From contig NC_006270.3 of the NCBI RefSeq assembly GCF_000011645.1, positions 1,857,501 through 1,921,500 of the forward strand: 64,000 bases of DNA, written 5' to 3'. Below, piece after piece: positions 44,270 through 52,816 of the stretch. Under the pieces are notes generated by a model. The model did no database searches. It worked only from the letters and a program-made list of their open reading frames with translations, and was not told the DNA's origin. This stretch comes from Bacillus licheniformis DSM 13 = ATCC 14580. Lineage in GTDB: Bacteria; Bacillota; Bacilli; Bacillales; Bacillaceae. The position numbers and the translations under genes are program-made. Each line of letters begins with the position of its first letter. Position 1 is the stretch's first letter.

Positions 44270-44334
44270 CCAGATAAGGACGGTTCTATACACCGGCATT
44301 CGTGAACCATCGATTGTTACATATGTTTTATGAA

Positions 44335-44370
44335 GGTGCAAGTCCGGGTAATAGGACGGGGAAAAGCACC
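44335..44370 (+). other. Structured leader before the antiporter gene
   Basis: GGTGC (44335-44339) pairs with GCACC (44366-44370) and encloses GTCC (44342-44345) with GGAC (44354-44357). Purine-rich single strands lie between. It ends 17 bases before the ribosome site. It does not match a riboswitch I know. Confidence 0.35.
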
Positions 44371-44403
44371 AGTATCGGTTAAGATTGGGAGGAGGATAAA
44401 TGG

Positions 44404-45873
44404 TTGGAACACATTAATATGGAGCAGTTTATTTTATTAGCGGCCTTATTGCTGATTATCGGTGTACTGACAACGAAATTTTCGACTAGGCTCGGAGTGC
44501 CCGCCCTTGTATTGTTCTTGATTGTCGGGATGATCATGGGGAGCGATGGTCTCGGAATTATTTATTTTAATAATCCCGAGCTTGCCCAGCTGATTGGAAT
44601 TATCGCACTTGTCGTCATCCTTTTTGAAGGCGGTTTGCAAACAAAGTGGTCTTCGGTCAAAGCGGTCGCCGTTCCTTCATTGTCGCTCGCGACGATTGGC
44701 GTTTTGCTGACCACCTGCGTGGTTGCGGTTGCCGCCAAGCTGATTTTTAATGTTTCTTGGATGGAGGGCTTTTTATTCGGAGCGATTGTCGGCTCTACAG
44801 ACGCAGCCGCGATTTTCGCCGTATTGAAAGGCCAGAATATTAGAGACAGATTGAGCTCCACTCTAGAAGCAGAGTCGGGTACAAATGATCCGATGGCGAT
44901 GTTTTTGACTTTATCGCTCATCCAGCTGCTGACGGCTGACCATTCATCTTATTTCATGCTTGTTATTTCATTTTTCTGGCAGATGGGAATGGGACTTTTG
45001 CTCGGATATTTACTCGGGCGGTTCGCCAGCTTTGCCATCAATAAAATCAACTTGGATTCGAGCGGACTTTATCCGATCTTCGCTCTTGCTTTTGCGCTTC
45101 TTACCTACAGTCTTACAGATGTCATCGGGGCGAGCGGCTTACTGGCCGTCTACATTGCCGCGCTTGTCATCGGAAATCAAGATTTGACTTACCGACATTC
45201 CATTTTCAGGTTTAATGAAGGCTTTGCCTGGATGATGCAGATTTTGATGTTTATCATTCTCGGATTATTGGTTTTTCCTGCCCAATTTTTATCCTTCGAT
45301 ATTATTTTCAAGGGCTTCTTGCTTTCCCTGATTTTAATTTTTATCGCCCGGCCGGTTGCCGTTTTTCTGTCGACCATCAAAATGGGCTTTAATTTTAACG
45401 AAAAAATCTTCTTATCATGGGCCGGATTAAAAGGGGCAGTCCCGATCGTTCTTGCAACATTTCCGATGACGATGGGGCTTGAAAACAGCCAATTGATCTT
45501 TAATGTCGTATTCTTCGTCGTTTTAACATCGGCTTTGATCCAAGGGTCAACCATATCGGTCTTCGCAGAAAAATTGAAATTGAACGGACCGCAGAAAGTA
45601 GAAGCGCCGCATTCGCTGGAGCTTGTTTCCATCGGCAAGGCGAACGCCGAAATTATCGAATTTGAAGTCGATGACCAAGCAGCCATTACCAGGCAGATGC
45701 TGAAAGACATCAGCTTTCCAAAAGATGCCCTGATCAATGCGATCATCCGAAATGGGGATTTGGTCACGCCGCATGGAGAAACGAAAATTAAACCAGGCGA
45801 TATTTTATATATCCTCGTATCGAAAAAACAAAAGAAGGAACTGAAAAAATTTTTAAACAGAGAATTTGATTAA
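44404..45873 (+). CDS. K+/H+ or Na+/H+ antiporter (CPA1) with C-terminal RCK_C domain
   Basis: 489 residues from TTG 44404 after GGGAGGAGG; an ATG at 44400 is out of frame and stops after five codons. About 12 membrane helices fill residues 1-390, with the transport motifs GSTDAAAIFAVL and ESGTNDPMA holding the conserved aspartates. Residues 400-487 form a TrkA-C/RCK_C domain (IIEFEVDDQAAI then KPGDILYILVSKKQ). That architecture matches NhaP2/CpaA-type potassium exporters, some of which are controlled by cyclic di-AMP. Ion choice cannot be read from sequence alone. Confidence 0.85.
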   Translation: MEHINMEQFILLAALLLIIGVLTTKFSTRLGVPALVLFLIVGMIMGSDGLGIIYFNNPELAQLIGIIALVVILFEGGLQTKWSSVKAVAVPSLSLATIGVLLTTCVVAVAAKLIFNVSWMEGFLFGAIVGSTDAAAIFAVLKGQNIRDRLSSTLEAESGTNDPMAMFLTLSLIQLLTADHSSYFMLVISFFWQMGMGLLLGYLLGRFASFAINKINLDSSGLYPIFALAFALLTYSLTDVIGASGLLAVYIAALVIGNQDLTYRHSIFRFNEGFAWMMQILMFIILGLLVFPAQFLSFDIIFKGFLLSLILIFIARPVAVFLSTIKMGFNFNEKIFLSWAGLKGAVPIVLATFPMTMGLENSQLIFNVVFFVVLTSALIQGSTISVFAEKLKLNGPQKVEAPHSLELVSIGKANAEIIEFEVDDQAAITRQMLKDISFPKDALINAIIRNGDLVTPHGETKIKPGDILYILVSKKQKKELKKFLNREFD

Positions 45874-45923
45874 GCCGTCGGAAAAGCACAGTACAAGGCA
45901 GACTTGCTCAGTATGTCACGAAT

Positions 45924-45972
45924 AAAGGTCAATGAAGGGTACTGCACCGGTATTCTTCATTGGCCTTTTTTT
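45924..45972 (+). terminator. Terminator of the antiporter gene
   Basis: AAAGGTCAATGAAG (45924-45937) pairs with CTTCATTGGCCTTT (45955-45968), with one G-U pair, and runs into a T-tract. Confidence 0.88.
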
Positions 45973-46018
45973 GCCATGTGGAAGTTCAGCTATATGATAA
46001 GTGACATTTAGACCTTTG

Positions 46019-46047
46019 TTGATCAATTGCTCATATCCATTTATAAT
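46019..46047 (+). promoter_or_regulatory. Promoter of the tet(L)-like locus
   Basis: TTGATC (46019-46024) and a perfect TATAAT (46042-46047), 17 bases apart. Confidence 0.7.
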
Positions 46048-46072
46048 TTAAAAATCAAATATTAGGAGGCGC

Positions 46073-46141
46073 ATGAATGATGAAGTGCAAAAAAATAAGT
46101 GGGTTAACATTCGAGGGGAAAGCGCATCATTAACCCTATAA
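46073..46141 (+). CDS. Leader peptide of the tet(L)-like gene
   Basis: A 22-codon frame behind a perfect TAGGAGG, ending in ESASLTL. From memory the tet(L) leader peptide ends in a similar SVSLTL. Inverted repeats GGGTTAA (46101-46107) and TTAACCC (46130-46136) span its second half. A second pairing (CCCC at 46153-46156 with GGGG at 46166-46169) can cover the ribosome site of the efflux gene. This is the layout of drug-responsive translational control upstream of tetracycline efflux genes. Confidence 0.6.
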   Translation: MNDEVQKNKWVNIRGESASLTL

Positions 46142-46180
46142 ACTGCGTGATTCCCCTTTAATTTTGGGGGTATCATTCAA

Positions 46181-47438
46181 TTGAAAAACAGTAAAATACA
46201 AACCTTTAAACATCAAAAGAAGGCATTTTGGTGGCTTAGCTTTGTCGCTTTCTTCAGCGTGATGAACGAAACCGTATTTAATGTTGCATTGCCGGACATA
46301 AAAAATCAATTCGGCGTGTCGCCTGCGGCGGCAAATTGGGTGAATACGAGTTTCATCATTTCCTTTGCTGCCGGTTCAGTTGTTTACAGCAGGCTTTCTG
46401 ATATGTACGGCGTCAGGAAGCTGTTTGTGGCCGGACTGCTCATCTATGGCGGAGGCTCATTTATGGGTTTGTTGGCTCAAGCTTATTTCCCGGCTGTGAT
46501 CTTTGCGCGCTTTGTTCAAGGATCCGGGGCTTCCGCTGTACCCGCGCTTATCCTGGTCATCATCACGCGCTATGTCCGTCCGGAGGGCCGGGGCAAAGCA
46601 TTCGGCATTGTCGGATCACTGGTGGCAATGGGCGAGGGAATAGGTCCGGCCATCGGCGGAATGATTGATTGTACATTATATTCATTGGTCGTTTCTGTTT
46701 ATTCTGCCGATGGCAGTGCTGATGGCGATTCCTTTCTTCTTTAGAAATATGCCTGATGAAGCCGCTGCAAAAGCAAACCTGGATATCATTGGGATCGGAC
46801 TGCTGACAATCAGCATTGTGATGTTCGCTGTATATATATCGCTGTATCATGTCTTTTATTTACTGGCGGGCATTTTTTGCTTGATTGGAGCTGCAGTTCA
46901 TACCCGACATGCAGAACATCCGTTTATTGACCGTTCTTTAATAAAGAATCGCCGATATATAGGCGTCGTTTTGGCAGGATGTACTGTATTGGGAAGCGTT
47001 GCGGGCGGAGCCCTTACAGATCGCTTCGGCAGCCGGTTTGTTTTTACTCTTGGATGGTTATTGATCTTGTCAACCATGGCAGCCGCGTCACAGGTCGGCG
47101 ACCGGACACCATGGTTGATGACGATTATGCTCGTGTTTATATTTGGCGGTCTTTCATTTGTGAAAACGGCAATTTCAAACAGTACCGCAGAAAGCTTGGA
47201 AGAAAAGGCTGCAGGCGCTGGAATGGGGATGCTGAACTTTGCCTGTTTTTTATCTGAAGGAATAGGCGTCGCATTAGCAGGAGGCTTGATGGCAGTGCAC
47301 GGGTTTGGCTATTCTGCGCTTCCGGCAATGAACGATGCCTGGAGTGCTGTATTCAGCCGCTCGTTTGCCATATTCACAGTTTTTGTATTGGCTGGCGGAT
47401 TGCTATATTTATTGACTTGCAAACGCAAAAAATCTTAG
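46181..47438 (+). pseudogene. Tet(L)/Tet(K)-like MFS efflux pump, frameshifted and internally deleted
   Basis: The first frame (TTG 46181 to 46744) carries FFSVMNETVFNVALPDIKNQ, NWVNTSFIISFAAGSVVYSR and GRGKAFGIVGSLVAMGEG, characteristic of the 14-helix tetracycline/proton antiporters. After GPAIGGMI a tandem ATTG-ATTG (46664-46671) shifts the frame. Removing one copy joins it to the second frame (VHYIHWSFLFILPM to 47438). The second part jumps from GSVAG to GALTDRFG, where Tet(L) as I recall it has about 40 more residues, so two or so helices are missing. The pump cannot be functional as read. Confidence 0.78.
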
Positions 47439-47449
47439 GATATTCGAGT

Positions 47450-47478
47450 GGTTGGGCGGGAAAGCCCAGCCGTTTTTT
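47450..47478 (+). terminator. Terminator of the tet(L)-like locus
   Basis: GGTTGGGC (47450-47457) pairs with GCCCAGCC (47464-47471), with one G-U pair, followed by GTTTTTT. Confidence 0.85.
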
Positions 47479-47551
47479 ATGCTGACTCGATTTTCTGAAA
47501 CATAATGAAAAGAAAATCGTATTTGATGTAAAGCTTCTTGAGAGGATGAAA

Positions 47552-48417
47552 ATGATGAAAAGAAGCATCGGCACCTTTGAAATTGACGGACTGACAATTG
47601 AATATTCGCGAGTAGGTGAAGGGAAGCCGATTCTTGTGATGCACGGAGGTCATTCGAATTGCCGCGAGGAATTTGGGTATCGAGATCTTTATGAGAGCCG
47701 ATTCTCTATCATCACGCCTTCCCGTGCAGGGTATGGCCGGACATCGAAAGAAATCGGGGACAGTTTGGAACTTGCCTGCTATTACATATGAAACTGCTTG
47801 ATCATTTAAATATCAAGAAAGTTCATGTGGTTGCGGTGTCAGCCGGCGGGCCAAGCGGAATATGTTTTGCATCCAAATACTCGGAAAGAGTAGAATCCTT
47901 AATTTTGCAAAGCGCTGTCACAAAGCAGTGGCTGACAGCGAAGGATATTGAATATAAAGTTGGTCAGATCATCTTTCGGCCGCCTGTTGAAAAGGCCGTA
48001 TGGAAGCTGATATCGGCGCTTAACAATCGATTTCCGGAATGGATCTTTAAGAAAATGCTATCCTCCTTTACTACACTTCCTGCTGATCAGGCGATGCTGA
48101 AAGTCACGGAGGGAGATATTGAAGAAATGAGAAAAATGAACAACAGACAGCGTTCAAGTCGAGGGTTCTTGCTTGATTTAAAAAATATAGACGATTTATC
48201 TTTCCATCATTTGAAGGAGATTTCTTGTCCGGTATTAATTATGCATTGCCGATATGATCGTGTTGTTCCAGCCGAGCATGCTTTTCATGCAAAAAAACTG
48301 ATTCCTTTTTCAGAAGTCTATCAGGCAGACAGCTGGGGTCATCTCATTTGGCTGGGAACAGAGGGTAAATCTGTCTCACAGAAGGTCATCAGCTTTTTAA
48401 AAACCACATCATCTTGA
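47552..48417 (+). pseudogene. Alpha/beta hydrolase, split by a 2-base insertion
   Basis: The first frame encodes the N-terminus (IDGLTIEYSRVGEGKPILVM, then HGG and PSRAGYGRTS) and stops after ELACYYI at 47791. The second frame starts on ATG 47788 and holds the nucleophile elbow VAVSAGGPSG, the acid region CRYDRVVPAEHAFHAKKL and the catalytic His in DSWGHLIWLG. At the junction TACATATGAAA would read in frame as TACATGAAA, so a duplicated AT explains the break. A functional two-chain enzyme is unlikely. The ribosome site AGAGGA suits ATG 47552 or 47555. Confidence 0.75.
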
Positions 48418-48671
48418 TCATAAGATGAATAAAATTTTAGGATCGCAGCCTACCCGCAAATGAAGTAGTGCAATTTTTTAATCAAGAGCAGAATGATCTT
48501 TCCGAACAGAACTGATGAACGTCGTACAAGACTTGCAAATAAGATGAATGAGAAATCCTCCCTGGCCGGTTTTCGGAGCACAAGGGAAACTTATGTATAA
48601 GAATCTATTCCGATAGAGGGACAGGTACGGGATGAATCATTGATTACCGTTGCCTGCGATTTCCCAGGGGG

Positions 48672-48866
48672 GAGAGAGTTGGTAAACTTGATATCATCCG
48701 CGGGTTTGCTTTGCTTGGCATTCTTTTAGCCCATAGGGAAGTCGTCTTTGGCTGTGGATATTTCAATTTGGGCCTGCTGAATGGATATGGCGCAGTTTGG
48801 CTTGCGGCAAGCGGCAGCTTCTTCCTAAACTCGCGATTGAAACGATGCGGCTATGCAATATGGTGA
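48672..48866 (+). pseudogene. N-terminal remnant of a DUF418/YeiB-type membrane protein
   Basis: A 63-codon frame reads GKLDIIRGFALLGILLAH and then hydrophobic stretches before stopping at 48866. The D-x-x-RGFALLGILL pattern opens the DUF418 family, normally over 300 residues. Later parts are missing. The rest of the 48418-48984 gap carries only short broken frames that I cannot assign. Confidence 0.55.
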
Positions 48867-48984
48867 AACGTTGCATGAAAAACTTAACATTTTAAAAATC
48901 CAGCCGATATGATGAATAAATAACTGCACGCTTCCGGCAAATGTGGTATGGTAGCTAGTAAGTTTAGGAAAAGGGAGGATATTG

Positions 48985-49296
48985 ATGATCATCGTCACAA
49001 CAGATACAATCGCAAATCAAAACATTGTCGAAGTCAAAGGGCTTGTCACAAGCAGCATCGTTCAGTCGCGGAATATCGGAAAAGATATTCTGTCAGGGTT
49101 GAAGTCAGTCATTGGCGGAGAATTAAAAAATTACACCCAAATGCTTGAGGATTCGAAAAAAGCTGTGAGGGAACGGCTCGTGAATCAAGCTGAAGAGCTT
49201 GGAGCAAACGCGATCGTCGGTCTAAGGTTCGAACTGTCTGCAGGCCAGGGAACCTCCGAACTCATCGGATATGGTACGGCTGTTGTAATCGGCTAG
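48985..49296 (+). CDS. YbjQ-family (DUF74) protein
   Basis: 103 residues from ATG 48985 after AAGGGAGGAT; a TTG one codon earlier is possible. Family marks are VKGLVTSSIVQSRNIGKDI, the KNYTQMLEDSKKAVRERL segment and the GANAIVGLRFELS strand. YbjQ proteins form small pentameric beta/alpha assemblies of unclear function, sometimes annotated as heavy-metal-binding. No membrane segment is seen. Confidence 0.88.
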   Translation: MIIVTTDTIANQNIVEVKGLVTSSIVQSRNIGKDILSGLKSVIGGELKNYTQMLEDSKKAVRERLVNQAEELGANAIVGLRFELSAGQGTSELIGYGTAVVIG

Positions 49297-49307
49297 CTTG
49301 CAATCGA

Positions 49308-49337
49308 AAACGAAGGCGGCGGCTCTCGTTGCCGCCT
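49308..49337 (-). terminator. Terminator between convergent ybjQ-like and TVP38 genes
   Basis: AGGCGGC (49314-49320) pairs with GCCGCCT (49331-49337). The minus-strand tail TCGTTTTCG favours its use by the minus-strand gene. Confidence 0.55.
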
Positions 49338-49344
49338 CAGCGAG

Positions 49345-49995
49345 TCAAGAAGGCTTCCCTGTCTGTTTCGTCTCTTTATGTTTTTGAGTCAGATGGGGAT
49401 ACTTTCTGTAGATGACAAACGCTATGATCGCCATATATAAGCCGTAGACGCCGACAGAGAGCAGCTTGTTTTCGCTGAAATTGGCACCTGCGATAGAGAC
49501 GACGAGAACGTTGGGGACTTTTCCAAGCGTCGAAGCCGCAAAAAAGACAGCCCATTTCACCTTGCTTAAACCGCAGACGATATTCATGACAACGGCTGGG
49601 ATAACCGGGATCAGCCTGCCCAATAGTACGGCTGTAAAAGCATTTTGGTTAAAATACGCTTCATATTCGCTCATTTTCGGGTATTTCGTTAAGTGTCTGC
49701 GAGCCATGTCTCTGAATCCGTAACGTGAGAGGAAAAACAAGAGCATGGTGCCGAGCATAGACCCCGTCAGCGTGATCAGCACGCCGTTTGCGATTCCGAA
49801 CAAGGCGCCGTTTAATCCGGCAATGAGCGCAAACGGGACGATCGGGAAAAATACACAGGCCGCCACAAGCAGCATGCTGAATAATACCGAATAAACGCCT
49901 CCGTCCCTGATGACGTCGAGCCAGGAATCTTTGCAGACGAATCCGACCGCGATGATACTTGCCATGATGATGATAGTGAATAGTTTTCTGATCAT
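49345..49995 (-). CDS. TVP38/TMEM64-family (DedA-like) membrane protein
   Basis: 216 residues with about five or six membrane helices from ATG 49995 after GGGAG. The family signature is present: FALIAGLNGALFG, then GSMLGTMLLFFLSRYGFRD, and the conserved GRLIPVIPAVVMNIVCG-type helix. Related proteins move or flip lipids and undecaprenyl carriers. The C-terminus is a basic, lysine-rich tail. Confidence 0.87.
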   Translation of the reverse strand: MIRKLFTIIIMASIIAVGFVCKDSWLDVIRDGGVYSVLFSMLLVAACVFFPIVPFALIAGLNGALFGIANGVLITLTGSMLGTMLLFFLSRYGFRDMARRHLTKYPKMSEYEAYFNQNAFTAVLLGRLIPVIPAVVMNIVCGLSKVKWAVFFAASTLGKVPNVLVVSIAGANFSENKLLSVGVYGLYMAIIAFVIYRKYPHLTQKHKETKQTGKPS

Positions 49996-50028
49996 ACCGC
50001 TCCCGCTGCCTTTCTTTGTCTTTAGCTT

Positions 50029-51063
50029 CTACATTTGCAATAAAGCTTCTTCTAAGTGTGCCAAAATCTCGTCAGTTTTTGAGAGGTTGCAATTGCTGAG
50101 CATAATCAGCACTTTTTTCTCATCCATGTATCGGTTAATTGAGCTGATAAAACCGTGGATTTCTCCATCATGCCATATTTTATACTTATTTTGATGATTA
50201 ATAAACCATCCGTATCCGATCGAATTGTTTTGAATGAGCGCCGGAGAAGGGCCTTCGGCTGCAAAAGCCTGCTTTTTGACGCGGCTGTAAAGGGCTTCTT
50301 TCAAAGCATCTTTTGAGACAAGCTTCTCGGTGTAAAGCGCCCTGTCCCATAAGTACAAGTCTTCAACGGTTGAATACAGCCCGCTTTCCCCGTAGCCGTA
50401 TACGATAGGCGCTTTGATCATTTCACGATTCAGGCATAAATATCCGACTGTAGGCGAAATATCTTCCGGAGAAGAGAAAAAACCGGAGTTTTTCATGCCT
50501 AAAGGGTCAAAGATCAATTGTTGAATAACGTCTCCATAAGCTTCATTTGTGATCGTTTCAATGATTTTTGTAAGCAGTATGTATCCTGAATTACTGTAAT
50601 TGAACCTTTGTCCCGGCCGAAATTCAAGCGGCTTGTCAATAAAACGTCTGATAAATTGGTCCAACGGTGCGCGCTCCAGCTCAATATCGAGCAATTCTTC
50701 CTCTAGAAAATCAGGAATTCCGGACGTATGGCTTAATAAATGTTTGATGGTAATGCTGTCGCCGTTCGGATAGCCTTCTAAATAGTTTTGTACCGGGTCA
50801 TCTGTACGAAGCAGCCCCTTTTCTTGCAGCTGCATGACCGCTATAGCTGTGAATTGCTTTGTCAGTGAGGCAATTTGGTAGCGTGTAGACGGTTCATTCT
50901 TCACCTTGTCCTTACAATTGGCATAACCGTATCCTTTCGATAACAGTATACCGTTTGAATCTGCCAGCAAAATGCTGCCGTGAAAATGATTGTTGGATGC
51001 TTGTTCCATTAAATAATCATCAAGATGTTCCGCTGTATATACCAATAACAACAGTCCTTTCAT
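50029..51063 (-). CDS. Serine hydrolase of the class C beta-lactamase/PBP4* family
   Basis: 344 residues as drawn. The active-site motif is SLTK (about Ser66, Lys69), followed by YSN (about 156-158) and a WHDGEIHG block in the place of the third motif. These are the marks of penicillin-binding-protein-like esterases and D-aminopeptidases such as PbpE. The ATG at 51063 has no ribosome site. AAAGGA at 51060-51055 would better serve a TTG at 51045, shortening the protein by six residues. No signal peptide is evident. Confidence 0.82.
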   Translation of the reverse strand: MKGLLLLVYTAEHLDDYLMEQASNNHFHGSILLADSNGILLSKGYGYANCKDKVKNEPSTRYQIASLTKQFTAIAVMQLQEKGLLRTDDPVQNYLEGYPNGDSITIKHLLSHTSGIPDFLEEELLDIELERAPLDQFIRRFIDKPLEFRPGQRFNYSNSGYILLTKIIETITNEAYGDVIQQLIFDPLGMKNSGFFSSPEDISPTVGYLCLNREMIKAPIVYGYGESGLYSTVEDLYLWDRALYTEKLVSKDALKEALYSRVKKQAFAAEGPSPALIQNNSIGYGWFINHQNKYKIWHDGEIHGFISSINRYMDEKKVLIMLSNCNLSKTDEILAHLEEALLQM

Positions 51064-51170
51064 ATCTAATTATGATAAGAAGAAAACAATAAACGATAGT
51101 TTTGAAAGGAAATGAAGCAGGAAGCGCGACCAAAATAACATTATAAAAATTTTTTTGTATTTTCCATCAT

Positions 51171-51200
51171 TTGCAGAATAATTTAAGCTAAATTTAAAAT
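51171..51200 (+). promoter_or_regulatory. Weak promoter-like sequence without a gene
   Basis: TTGCAG (51171-51176) and TAAAAT (51195-51200), 18 bases apart, just before the first of two terminator-like hairpins. Confidence 0.3.
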
Positions 51201-51214
51201 AAGGCAATTTCATG

Positions 51215-51257
51215 ACATCCGTTAAAACGAGTGCTGTTTTGACGGATGTTTTTTATT
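51215..51257 (+). terminator. First terminator-like hairpin upstream of yjiC
   Basis: ACATCCGTTAAAAC (51215-51228) pairs with GTTTTGACGGATGT (51236-51249), with one G-U pair, followed by TTTTTTATT. No plus-strand gene lies upstream for it to end. Confidence 0.75.
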
Positions 51258-51309
51258 ATAAAACGATTGAAATATAAGTCGGCAGTAACGAAAAGGGGAA
51301 TAAAGTCGT

Positions 51310-51349
51310 ACACAGCCTTAAACTAAGGGCTAAAGTTCTGTGTTTTTTT
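51310..51349 (+). terminator. Second terminator-like hairpin upstream of yjiC
   Basis: ACACAG (51310-51315) pairs with CTGTGT (51338-51343), with an inner AGCC/GGCT-type stem, followed by six more T. Confidence 0.65.
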
Positions 51350-51394
51350 GCAAGGAAAAGGACTATATTAGTATTTTTTAATTTTAATTTAATT

Positions 51395-51424
51395 TTGAAG
51401 GGTTTTTCCTTTATGATCTATAAT
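51395..51424 (+). promoter_or_regulatory. Sigma-A promoter of yjiC
   Basis: TTGAAG (51395-51400) and TATAAT (51419-51424), 18 bases apart, give a leader of about 70 bases. Confidence 0.7.
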
Positions 51425-51439
51425 ATGTTATTTAACATA
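51424..51439 (+). promoter_or_regulatory. Operator-like palindrome at the yjiC start site
   Basis: TATGTTA-TT-TAACATA is a perfect 7-2-7 inverted repeat overlapping the end of the -10 and the predicted start of transcription. A bound repressor there would block yjiC. The regulator is not identified. Confidence 0.55.
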
Positions 51440-51500
51440 GTGAAAGAGATTTTTAAATCTTTGGTGCTGTCATGAAGCAAAAATAACAGGAGGTTAAGAA

Positions 51501-52691
51501 ATGGGACATAAACATATCGCGATTTTTAATATTCCGGCTCACGGCCATATTAATCCAACGCTAGCTTTAACGGCAAGCCTTGTCAAACGCGGTTATCGGG
51601 TAACATATCCGGTGACGGATGAGTTTGTGAAGGCTGTTGAGGAAACTGGGGCAGAGCCGCTCAACTACCGCTCAACTTTAAATATCGATCCGCAGCAAAT
51701 TCGGGAGCTGATGAAAAATAAAAAAGATATGTCGCAGGCTCCGCTGATGTTTATCAAAGAAATGGAGGAGGTTCTTCCTCAGCTTGAAGCGCTCTATGAG
51801 AATGACAAGCCAGACCTTATCCTTTTTGACTTTATGGCCATGGCGGGAAAACTGCTGGCTGAGAAGTTTGGAATAGAGGCGGTCCGCCTTTGTTCTACAT
51901 ATGCACAGAACGAACATTTTACATTCAGATCCATTTCTGAAGAGTTTAAGATCGAGCTGACGCCTGAGCAAGAGGATGCTTTGAAAAATTCGAATCTTCC
52001 GTCATTTAACTTTGAGGATATGTTCGAGCCTGCAAAATTGAACATTGTCTTTATGCCTCGTGCTTTTCAGCCTTACGGCGAAACGTTTGATGAGCGGTTC
52101 TCTTTTGTTGGTCCTTCTCTTGCCAAACGCAAGTTTCAGGAAAAAGAAACGCCGATTATTTCGGACAGCGGCCGTCCTGTCATGCTGATATCTTTAGGGA
52201 CGGCGTTCAATGCCTGGCCGGAATTTTATCATATGTGCATAGAAGCATTCAGGGACACGAAGTGGCAGGTTATCATGGCTGTTGGCACGACAATCGATCC
52301 TGAAAGCTTTGATGACATACCTGAGAACTTTTCGATTCATCAGCGCGTTCCTCAGCTGGAGATCCTGAAGAAAGCGGAGCTGTTCATCACCCATGGGGGT
52401 ATGAACAGTACGATGGAAGGGTTGAATGCCGGTGTACCGCTCGTTGCCGTTCCGCAAATGCCTGAACAGGAAATCACTGCCCGCCGCGTCGAAGAGCTTG
52501 GGCTTGGCAAGCATTTGCAGCCGGAAGACACAACAGCAGCTTCACTGCGGGAAGCCGTCTCTCAGACGGATGGTGACCCGCATGTCCTGAAACGGATACA
52601 GGACATGCAAAAGCACATTAAACAAGCCGGAGGGGCCGAGAAAGCCGCAGATGAAATTGAGGCATTTTTAGCACCCGCAGGAGTAAAATAA
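51501..52691 (+). CDS. yjiC: UDP-glycosyltransferase YjiC (GT1, macrolide glycosyltransferase type)
   Basis: 396 residues from ATG 51501 after AGGAGG. The GT-B fold shows the acceptor-side NIPAHGHINPTLAL with its catalytic histidine. The C-terminal nucleotide-sugar motif follows (THGGMNSTMEGL, then GVPLVAVPQMPEQ). The protein matches from memory the B. licheniformis YjiC known for attaching glucose from UDP-glucose to flavonoids and other phenols. In the cell it probably detoxifies phenolic or antibiotic compounds. It is monocistronic with its own terminator and a likely operator. Confidence 0.93.
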   Translation: MGHKHIAIFNIPAHGHINPTLALTASLVKRGYRVTYPVTDEFVKAVEETGAEPLNYRSTLNIDPQQIRELMKNKKDMSQAPLMFIKEMEEVLPQLEALYENDKPDLILFDFMAMAGKLLAEKFGIEAVRLCSTYAQNEHFTFRSISEEFKIELTPEQEDALKNSNLPSFNFEDMFEPAKLNIVFMPRAFQPYGETFDERFSFVGPSLAKRKFQEKETPIISDSGRPVMLISLGTAFNAWPEFYHMCIEAFRDTKWQVIMAVGTTIDPESFDDIPENFSIHQRVPQLEILKKAELFITHGGMNSTMEGLNAGVPLVAVPQMPEQEITARRVEELGLGKHLQPEDTTAASLREAVSQTDGDPHVLKRIQDMQKHIKQAGGAEKAADEIEAFLAPAGVK

Positions 52692-52702
52692 CCATTTAAA
52701 CG

Positions 52703-52726
52703 AACCCGGGAATCCCCGGGTTTTTT
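52703..52726 (+). terminator. Intrinsic terminator of yjiC
   Basis: AACCCGGG (52703-52710) pairs with CCCGGGTT (52715-52722), followed by further T. Confidence 0.9.
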
Positions 52727-52816
52727 GTTGCTGCCGTAAGGAAGCGGGAAAAGTATACAGCGGCGCTTTTTGAACATACTACCTTCTATTAAATGTATTA
52801 AAAAGGAGGAAGTGTT

